Shown here: piece after piece, positions 14,512 through 21,700 of the stretch | How positions within the stretch are numbered: the stretch's first letter is position 1 | How the letters are laid out: each line of letters starts with the position of its first letter | Assembly: GCF_001274935.1 (NCBI RefSeq) | Contig: NZ_LILC01000036.1 | Location: forward strand, 1 to 39,141 | Length of the DNA: 39,141 nt | Direction of reading: 5' to 3' | DNA from: Priestia koreensis | GTDB lineage: Bacteria; Bacillota; Bacilli; Bacillales; Bacillaceae_H | Program-made: the position numbers and the translations under genes | The notes under the pieces: model-generated | The model's input: only the letters and a program-made list of their open reading frames with translations | Database searches by the model: none | Told to the model about the DNA's origin: nothing

Positions 14512-14889
14512 CTAGTATGCATAAGTTTCCGTAGTAGAGTTTTCATCCTTAGTAAGACGAATCTCTTCCGTAGCAGAGTTTTCATCTTTAGCGAGACGAA
14601 CTTCTTCCCTAGCGGACACTTGATCAAATAATTTCTCAATTTCATTCGTGTAATAAAGAACTTCTCCTCTGGAAGTTGCATAGGTTAGTTCTTCGTATAA
14701 TTCGTCGTACTGTTTTTTCTCTTCATCAGTGAAAAGATCAGTAAGTGTAAGATGACCTTTTTCTTTTAACTCTTGTTTAAAGTCATTAAAAATGGTCTTA
14801 TGATACAATACTTCTTCAGCAGTATCCGCGAATTTTACGTTATCACGAAGCTCAAGGTATTTCTTTTCATCCTCTGGACTCATTGGCAT
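14512..14889 (-). CDS. Acidic helical protein with C-terminal tandem repeat
   Basis: A 125-residue soluble, highly charged, helical protein (SPEDEKKYLELRDNV, FTDEEKKQYDELYEEL) whose last 30 residues are two near-identical 13-residue repeats (RLAKDENSATEE and RLTKDENSTTET) encoded by the 39-bp DNA repeat at 14527-14604. The ATG at 14889 has AGGAGG 7 nt upstream; an open extension to 15015 overlaps the previous gene and lacks a site. The helical hairpin pattern resembles the neighbouring 13862 protein without the membrane anchor. No family is recognised. Confidence 0.7.
   Translation of the reverse strand: MPMSPEDEKKYLELRDNVKFADTAEEVLYHKTIFNDFKQELKEKGHLTLTDLFTDEEKKQYDELYEELTYATSRGEVLYYTNEIEKLFDQVSAREEVRLAKDENSATEEIRLTKDENSTTETYAY
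14527..14604. repeat. Two 39-bp tandem repeats inside the 14512 gene
   Basis: Units 14527-14565 and 14566-14604 differ at about six positions, and a partial third unit (TTCC, then diverging) begins at 14605. Because 39 is a multiple of three, copy number can change without breaking the frame. Confidence 0.85.
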
Positions 14890-14983
14890 TTTCATACCTC
14901 CTATACATCCTGTTATTCCCATTATAGCATGTAGGATAAACTTGCAAAAGAGAGAAGGAATTAGATCCTCTTCTCTTTTGTTA

Positions 14984-15331
14984 TTATCGACGACGAATCT
15001 GTTGATTTCGGTCATCTAATTTCTCTTTGCTATCGGCTTTTAATTGCTCAAGCGATAACTGGCGATTTAATAACACTGTTTCAGCGGATAATCCAGCTAA
15101 GATTGAGATCCCCATTAATGTTCGAAGACTAGTTGTCTCAGGAACTAAATAAGTAACAGCAAATACAGCCGCTGTTGATCCAGCCAAAATATCAGCTAAA
15201 AACCCTAAGAAAAAACTTTTTGGATTCTTCTTTCTTCTAGGAAAAATAATGGACTTGTTATTACGCATGATATGCGAAACAAAACCTGTTATTCCCCCAA
15301 TAATAGCCGCATAAATGATTGTTTGTAGCAT
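14984..15331 (-). CDS. DUF4257-like membrane protein
   Basis: A 115-residue protein with three hydrophobic segments: YAAIIGGITGFVSHIM near the start, LGFLADILAGSTAAVFAVTYLV in the middle, and TLMGISILAGLSAETVLL. It ends in a charged tail (KADSKEKLDDRNQQIRRR). The GG-containing first helix, the NPKSFFLGFLADILAG motif and the glycine-rich third helix match the small DUF4257 proteins of Bacillus plasmids and phages, whose function is unknown. The ribosome-binding site AAAGGGGGAAGGCGT precedes the ATG. Upstream is leader RNA B1, which ends in a terminator, so the gene is probably controlled by attenuation. Confidence 0.8.
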   Translation of the reverse strand: MLQTIIYAAIIGGITGFVSHIMRNNKSIIFPRRKKNPKSFFLGFLADILAGSTAAVFAVTYLVPETTSLRTLMGISILAGLSAETVLLNRQLSLEQLKADSKEKLDDRNQQIRRR

Positions 15332-15366
15332 ACGCCTTCCCCCTTTCTCTAAATTTGTGCAAACAC

Positions 15367-15497
15367 AAAAAAAGCGATCTTTGGAGGAATTTTAGACACA
15401 CGGGTAGTGTGTAATAAAATTCGATCCAAAGATCGCTGTGTTTGTTAGGTAAACCGCTAACCAAAAATGGTTGCAAAAAAAAGATAAAAATAGTTAC
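15367..15497 (-). ncRNA. Leader RNA family B, copy 1, with terminator
   Basis: On the minus strand, after a TATACT -10 (15509-15504), comes a box TTGCAACC-loop-GGTTAGCGGT (15480-15449), a linker with CAAAC, and a long hairpin. In the hairpin AGCGATCTTTGGA (15437-15425) pairs with TCCAAAGATCGCT (15385-15373) across inner stems, followed by a run of T. It precedes the DUF4257-like gene. Copy 2 at 36750-36903 has the same box and the same outer stem but unrelated inner sequence. No known riboswitch class is recognised; the Rfam Bacillus-plasmid RNA motif is the first model I would test. Confidence 0.7.
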
Positions 15498-15531
15498 TCT
15501 ATTAGTATACGGTACTTTGACTTCTATTTCA

Positions 15532-16518
15532 TCATTTTTCTTCTAAATATGGATAAATTTTCTCCAAAATCCACTCTTCCATGGTTTTTTCATCCTTTGC
15601 TGCTACTGTTCGTAATGTTTCTTTCAACTTGGAAGGTAAATAAAGAGCGACTGGTGTAATGTCGGAGACCAATCTAATTTCTTCATGTTGTAAGGTTACT
15701 TCGCCTTCAATTACACACTCTTGCAATAAGAGTAATTCTTCATGAATTAAATCCACAGATTGGTCTTGCTTTGAGAATGCCAATGAACACGGTTTTACAT
15801 CCAAAAGGATCTCTTCCTCTTTTTCAACCAACATCATATTCGCAATGCCAATTTCTTTGTAAAATCGATCTAAAACCTGACAGACAATATCCGATAGATG
15901 ACGTGGTCTTGGGAAAGAAAAGGAAATCGTACCTCGTCTCGCTATATAAGGGATCGTTGAAAATGTATAGAGAGGCTCAAATTGTTCATTCTCTAGCTCA
16001 TTTCTTGTTAGGACGCGGTCATGACTCGTTTTAAGTTCTACCTCTTCGTCTTCTATTGCAACTATTCGTCCAAATTCACGTGTTTGAGGATGAATAAATG
16101 GTTGATAAAGAGCGTAGGAACGATCTTTAGTAATAAACCGTTTAACATGAATGGTTTCTTCGTTTGAAAAGCGCTCGAGCTCTTCTTCTGAAATAAAGTT
16201 CAGGTTTCTTCCATTATAATAGTGCTTTGTTGCGTGTAGCTTTCCTTCGCGTATGTACTTCGCAACAGTTGTTGGATGTATACTTAGTCGCTTACTTACT
16301 TCACCGGTTGTTAGTCCTGGCTTATCCTGAGCTTTCTGTAAGGAGAGCACGTCTTCTCGTCTAAAATGGTTGCGATGATAAATTTTAGATTTAAAGTGAT
16401 GAACAGGTATGAGTTTCTTTTCTCTTACATATCGATAGATACTGGCTCTTTCAACCCCTAATAAATCGGCTGCTTCCTGTGTATCTAGCAATTCCTTATC
16501 TTGACCACTGTGGTCCAT
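15532..16518 (-). CDS. Plasmid regulator or replication-type protein with two HTH domains
   Basis: A 328-residue protein with two MerR/excisionase-type helix-turn-helix units, about residues 10-58 (DTQEAADLLGVERASIYRYV) and 66-115 (LTTGEVSKRLSIHPTTVAKYI, followed by an NFISEEELERF segment). The middle (about 140-190) is beta-rich, with REFGRIVAIEDEEVEL. The C-terminal part (TPVALYLPSKLKETLRTVAA) resembles a ribbon-helix-helix-like end. The ribosome-binding site AGCAAGGAG lies before the ATG. It lies 30 nt after the SANT-like gene and is co-transcribed with it. With no known Rep in the window, this DNA-binding pair is a candidate for replication or its control, but that is only inference. Confidence 0.72.
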   Translation of the reverse strand: MDHSGQDKELLDTQEAADLLGVERASIYRYVREKKLIPVHHFKSKIYHRNHFRREDVLSLQKAQDKPGLTTGEVSKRLSIHPTTVAKYIREGKLHATKHYYNGRNLNFISEEELERFSNEETIHVKRFITKDRSYALYQPFIHPQTREFGRIVAIEDEEVELKTSHDRVLTRNELENEQFEPLYTFSTIPYIARRGTISFSFPRPRHLSDIVCQVLDRFYKEIGIANMMLVEKEEEILLDVKPCSLAFSKQDQSVDLIHEELLLLQECVIEGEVTLQHEEIRLVSDITPVALYLPSKLKETLRTVAAKDEKTMEEWILEKIYPYLEEK

Positions 16519-16548
16519 AATGAAAACTCCTTGCTACTGTGTTTACTC

Positions 16549-16818
16549 TTATTTTATCCAAAAGCGTCCAAATTTGCGATAGGAATCTATCTTTCCTGCC
16601 CGTTGTAATCGATAGAAGCGTGATTTAACGGACTCTTCACTTCTACCTAGAGCCATGGATACGGACTCAATTCCATCAAAATCATAGAATTTCGCAATGT
16701 ATTCAAGGTCTGATTCATGCCATCTCTTATTGGTGTGTGGAAAGAAATCCCCCTCCTCATAACGTTCTGTAGCTAAATCGGGAATGTTACGTAATATTTT
16801 CTTTTTCAACTCTCTCAC
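16549..16818 (-). CDS. SANT/Myb-like small DNA-binding protein
   Basis: An 89-residue protein with a SANT/Myb-like helical core: WHESDLEYIAKFYDFDGIES, then the recognition-like helix in GRSEESVKSRFYRLQRAGKI. Phage and plasmid proteins of this type often act as small regulators. The start is uncertain. GTG at 16818 and TTG at 16809 are both possible, with AGGTGAGAG nearby favouring the TTG; the GTG is used here. It is first in an operon with the two-HTH protein. No catalytic motif is seen. Confidence 0.65.
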   Translation of the reverse strand: MRELKKKILRNIPDLATERYEEGDFFPHTNKRWHESDLEYIAKFYDFDGIESVSMALGRSEESVKSRFYRLQRAGKIDSYRKFGRFWIK

Positions 16819-17229
16819 CTACATTAATAATTTAGAAGTCAAAGTATATTTTTATCGGCTCACCTTATGTCGTACTTAAAGAGGTAGTCAGCAATTCATA
16901 CAAATGTACTAGGAAAAAATGTAGTGGTATTGGTCAACGTAAGAAACATTCCACAAAATCTATACTAGAGGAAAAAATCACCGTCTTTCATTGGTAAAAT
17001 TTAGACTTATTAGTTATTTATATATGAAAAAAAAACCAGATGATATGCTTGTTGTTAATATATATTATATTGAAAACAAAATAATATATATATAGTTCAA
17101 TATACTCAAATAATAGCCCGTTATTTTATGATATAATGAACGTAATAGATAATGACTGAAAGGATTATATATGTCTTATTAACAAATGGGTAAAGTGTGA
17201 ATTAAAACTAAAAATGGAGGTGCATAAAA
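16819..17229. other. AT-rich region upstream of the recombinase
   Basis: No gene is seen. It contains an inverted pair TATATTGAA (17066-17074) and TTCAATATA (17096-17104) around an almost pure AT stretch, which may be recombinase-binding half-sites, a duplex-unwinding element or chance in such a composition. It also contains an extended -10 promoter TGATATAAT (17129-17137) reading into the recombinase, and a three-codon start-stop (ATGTCTTATTAA) behind GAAAGGAT in the message leader. Confidence 0.5.
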
Positions 17230-18366
17230 ATGGAAAATAGATTACCTCAAATAAAAATGAACGACATGGAGAAAATAGCCCCAAAAGGGATCGTTACACA
17301 CTTAATCGACCCTTCATATCGTGAAAATATGGAGTTAAAAAAGTACGAAACGGAACAATTTTGTGATGAACCATTCGCTCAATTTACTGATATGGAGATG
17401 ATTTACTACTTTTTGCATCAAGAAAGGGATATAAAAGAGGAAAAAAATCGGCGAGAAAAGACCAAGAAGGAGTACGCTAGTACGTTAGTGAGCTTCTATA
17501 AGCAATTACACACGTACGAAGAAACCCTTAAAAATGATGTGCCCGATTATCAAGAAGGATCGATTCTGAAAAACATTCGTCCTCGACATGTGAAGGAATA
17601 TCAAAAGTGGTTGTCGACCGCTCCACTAGGCCGCAATGGACAACCTTACAAGATTACAACGATTGCGAAGAAGACGATTATCTTAAAATCGTTTTTGCAG
17701 TTTCTACATAAAAGCGGGTACTGTACCCACCGATTACAAGATGCGCTGCTGTCGGCATCGATCCGAAGAGATGACCTTCCGAACCGTGATCTCTCGTACA
17801 ATGAGACTCAGCAAATTATTGATCATTATAAAGAACACCCCATTAACTATACGTTGCTGTTACTCTTAGCAACCACTGGGATGCGTGTACAAGAATTGGC
17901 CACGGCTAAATGGAAGGATTTAAAATACGAGAATGGGGAGTACTGGCTGCACATCATTGGGAAAGGGCGAAAAGAGCGAGATATTTACCTGTTTGGGTAT
18001 GTCTTTGAAGCGCTTTGCACGTTTCGAAAGATTAGAGGATTGTCCACGACATTAAGCGCTCAAGATGAAAGTCCCCTGGTCACGACTTACACCAATAAGG
18101 CGTATAATTACACCTATCTTTCTCACTATGTATCCAAGCTGGTACGTCGGACCAATCTATCTTTTTTACAGTATCATGATACGAATGTGACCGCTCATAC
18201 TTTTCGTCACTTCTATGCTATTCATTCTCTAGAAAAAGGGGCCGACTTATTTAGGGTTCAGCAGACGCTAGGTCATGAATCTTCCAAAACAACGGAGATT
18301 TATGTGGATCGGTACTTGAAGAAGAAGAACAATGCTTCTTTATTATGGAAGCAGGATGAATTTTAA
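17230..18366 (+). CDS. Tyrosine recombinase (integrase/resolvase type)
   Basis: A 378-residue tyrosine recombinase with all catalytic residues visible: R219 in TTGMRVQELA, K245 in IIGKGRKERD, H323 and R326 in TAHTFRHFYA, H349 in TLGHESSKT and the nucleophile Y358 in TTEIYVDRY. The N-terminal SAM-like core-binding domain covers about 70-180. There is a strong ribosome-binding site (AAATGGAGGTGCATAAAA). GC is clearly higher than in the RHS gene downstream, a sign of separate origin. No attachment site is obvious next to it. On a plasmid such an enzyme usually resolves multimers or moves a cassette. A 100-bp fragment of a close paralogue lies at 23897-24010, on the far side of the toxin locus. 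Confidence 0.93.
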   Translation: MENRLPQIKMNDMEKIAPKGIVTHLIDPSYRENMELKKYETEQFCDEPFAQFTDMEMIYYFLHQERDIKEEKNRREKTKKEYASTLVSFYKQLHTYEETLKNDVPDYQEGSILKNIRPRHVKEYQKWLSTAPLGRNGQPYKITTIAKKTIILKSFLQFLHKSGYCTHRLQDALLSASIRRDDLPNRDLSYNETQQIIDHYKEHPINYTLLLLLATTGMRVQELATAKWKDLKYENGEYWLHIIGKGRKERDIYLFGYVFEALCTFRKIRGLSTTLSAQDESPLVTTYTNKAYNYTYLSHYVSKLVRRTNLSFLQYHDTNVTAHTFRHFYAIHSLEKGADLFRVQQTLGHESSKTTEIYVDRYLKKKNNASLLWKQDEF

Positions 18367-18381
18367 GATTATAAATACATA

Positions 18382-18408
18382 AAAAAGCCTCCACTAATGG
18401 AGGCTTTT
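18382..18408. terminator. Bidirectional intrinsic terminator
   Basis: AAAAGCCTCCA pairs with TGGAGGCTTTT, with A and T runs on either side. It separates the recombinase from the converging lipoprotein gene. Confidence 0.9.
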
Positions 18409-18415
18409 AAAATAA

Positions 18416-18772
18416 CTACTTCATTTTTTTGAAAATGCTTTGATATTTTTCAGGAATTTTATTCGGAGTACTATATTTTTTAAGTTTGTTGGTTTTAATA
18501 TCAATAATAACAAATTCATTTGGACCTTTCACTAATACAATTGACTTTTCTTTTAAATATGAAGAAATAGGAAAAGTAATTGTTTCAGATGTTTTTAGAT
18601 CAACCAAACCTAGACTTTGGGTCACCGTGTCAGTAACCTTTAATATTTGATATCTACCATTCTGATAAGACTCAACTGTATCTTTTCCTTCAGGGTAATC
18701 CTTACCTTTTTGACAAGCTACTAATGAGGTTGCAAGTAAGGTTATTAGTAGTAAAAAACCAAATTTTTTCAT
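18416..18772 (-). CDS. Lipoprotein next to the RHS toxin, candidate immunity protein
   Basis: A 118-residue lipoprotein with a type II signal and lipobox LVAC at about residues 17-20. The mature part is small and beta-rich (NGRYQILKVTDTVTQSLGLV, then SIVLVKGPNEFVIIDIKTNKL). It follows the 1634-residue RHS gene by only 17 nt, with the ribosome-binding site GAGGATAAAACA, in the position where immunity genes of polymorphic toxins normally lie. A membrane-tethered immunity protein would suggest that the toxin acts at or outside the membrane. No family is recognised, so the immunity role rests on position alone. Confidence 0.7.
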   Translation of the reverse strand: MKKFGFLLLITLLATSLVACQKGKDYPEGKDTVESYQNGRYQILKVTDTVTQSLGLVDLKTSETITFPISSYLKEKSIVLVKGPNEFVIIDIKTNKLKKYSTPNKIPEKYQSIFKKMK

Positions 18773-18789
18773 TGTTTTATCCTCTTCAT

Positions 18790-21700
18790 TTATTCTATTA
18801 TTTGAGTGAAATAAACATAAATATTAAAAGGGACTATGTATTTTACTGCTTGAGATATAGCTGCAGCATTATTGCCCCATCTGACTAACGTACCGAACCT
18901 TGATACTTCATATTTAAAATCATAAGTATCAAAAATATGAGTACTTATATACCAAGTATTACCAAACTTAGCTCCACTTATCAAAGCTTCTGTACCATGG
19001 AACGCTACCATTAAATCCTTATTGGTATTGAAATTTAATACCCCATTATAATTAAATGATCCTTTTTTATTATTATTTTTCATTAAAGATTTTATTTTAT
19101 TTTTGTAATCAGACGATTTTTTTATTTTTGATACTGCAGTACTACCAGAATAGTAATAAACCTCACTCGGATGATCAACTAAAGAATGTCGAAGTAATTG
19201 ACCTCCAATTGTCCAACCAATTGCCTGCATACCATAAGAAGCCGCCCGAAGTTGTCTTCTGCAATAAGCTTTAAGCTCTTCAGTGAATCTTCTCTTTATA
19301 CTCTTGTGCCCATCTAAGTCTAAATAAGTGTTAGGATTATTGTTAGCGTAAATATATGAATTTTGAGTAGTTGGATCAAATTCTTCTCCCTTGAAAGTAT
19401 CACTGGTAATAAAACGTCCCCATTTTGGTTGATAATACCTAGCATTTAGGTAATATAGTCCTGTATTTTCATCATATCTATATCCAGAATATCTAAATGG
19501 GTTGATTGATGCTAATTCACCCGACTGTGTAATAATGTTTCCAAAAGTATCGTACTGATATTTTGCTACAAAAACCCCATTTTCATCTGTTAGTCCTATA
19601 ATATTTCCATATTTATCTTTTTGATAAAAATATGTTTTATTTCCAGTCTTCATAGCTACAGGTGAGAGAGATCCTTCCCATATATAGGAAATTATAACGT
19701 TATTTTTAGCATCTGTCTCGTACAATAAATTATTACCATCATAATGGTAGTATGTTTTACCTTTATTGTTATCAGAGCTAATTCTTCTACCAAGCTCATC
19801 ATAATCGTACTTAACCACTAGTGTATTGTTGGTGTCTCTTACTTCAATTAATTGATTGTATGAATCATAAGTATATAAATAATTTTCATCCTGAATTAAA
19901 TTACCATTTTCATCATAAGAATAAGGTTTATCATTAATTGAAATTAGTTCATTATCTTCATTATAAAAATACTTTTTAGTGAAATCTGCTTCAGGGGTTT
20001 TAACGACCTCTGAAATTCTGTTTCCGTTTTTATCATAACTATAGGTTATAGTCGTGCCATCTGGATTTTCTGCTGACACTAAGCGGTTTAAGCTATCATA
20101 GGTAAAGCGTTTTGTACCGTCCAAAGTTTGTTCTAAAATTACATTTTTAAATTTGTCATATGCGTAAGTGAAGTCAAACAAACTTTTGTCATTTCTTTTA
20201 ATTTTCAAAGATGTTATATTTCCTGAAAGGTCATATTGATAACTGTGAACAGTATTGTCTTTAAGAACAATATTGTCCAAAACATTTTTAGAATTATAAT
20301 TGTACGTACTTAGCAAACCATCACTATTAGATAATGAAAGGATTTGATTGTAATTATTGTATTTATAGCTTGTGATATTTTCATTCCCATTAGCACTTGA
20401 AATAAGGGAGCTTATATTACCATTTCCATCGTAACTATAATCTAGAGATTCATCTTGAGTGCTAATATTTTGAATTAAATTATTGTTGTAATACTTATAA
20501 GTTTTTGAGTTGTTGGTGTTTTTATAATCTTTAACCGTTTCTAAATTACCACTAGAATTATACGTATAATCCCATCTAATATTATTATTTACCGATGACC
20601 TTGTTAGTTGTCCTTCATCACTGTATGCATATTCAAATGTATCTTTCTTTGGTGTAATTGTTTTAGACACAACGCCTTGATCATTATAATCATAGAGCGT
20701 AACGTTACCTAATGCGCTTTTCTTTGAAATAATATTTGCATCATCATTATAGGTTAAAGAAGTACTATTTCCATTAGCATCAATTATCTTGGTTTTATTG
20801 CCCTTTTTATCATAAAAATAATTGTTCTCATTCTCTTGTGCATCAATTACTTTTGTAATATGGTGATAATCATCGTGTTCATATTGAGTTAAATTGCCAT
20901 TTCCATCTCTGAAACTAATCAAATCTCCTGCTGAGTTTAATATAGAAACTTCTTGATTTCCTAAAGGATCTGTTATAGTCTTTATTAAGTTTTTATAAAT
21001 ATCTATCTTTTCTTCTTGGTTTGTACCATCAGGATAAGTTGTAGAAAATTTATTACCTTGACTATCATAATAAAATTTAGTTATTCCTTCATTATTGGTT
21101 TGAGTAATGATATTACTATATTCATCATAATCAAATAAAATGTCACCACTACCATCTGATCGCTTCTTCATATTTCCTTGATTATCATAAGTATAAACTA
21201 TAGTAGTACTATTACCATTCGAATCCTTGTCCACTTCTTCAATAGGATTATAGTTTTTATCGAACTTATAGTTAATATTTATTCCATTTGTATCCTCTAC
21301 TTTAGATGCAACATATTCTTCGTTCAAATAGTAGGTAGTAGTAGCATCTTTATTAGGATCATAAACTGTCGATTTATGGTTAGGTAGATCAAATTTATAT
21401 TGGTTAACTGCTGTACTATCATCGATATCAGGTTGTGTTATGTTTTCAATATTACCATTTTTGTAAGATAAGGTTGTTTCTCTTTCATCCCCATCCACCA
21501 CAGATGTTAGTTGATGAGAAGAATCATAAGAGAATTTAACAGAGGAATCTTGTGTTGAATTTTTATAGTATCTCACTTCGCTTAAATACCCATATTGGTC
21601 GTACAAATATGTTACGCGTTTACTATCGGACATAATGCTATTTATTTGCCCCTGGTTATTATATTGAAAATTAATTTCTTTATTTTGTTTATCACTCATC

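Noticed and set aside
14527..14604. CRISPR-like array
   Set aside because: The units are directly adjacent with no spacers and lie inside a coding frame. No other regular spaced repeats and no cas genes are seen.
21178..21387. Plus-strand open frames inside the RHS gene (here and at 19056 and 21595)
   Set aside because: They are antisense shadows of the repetitive AT-rich YD-repeat coding sequence.
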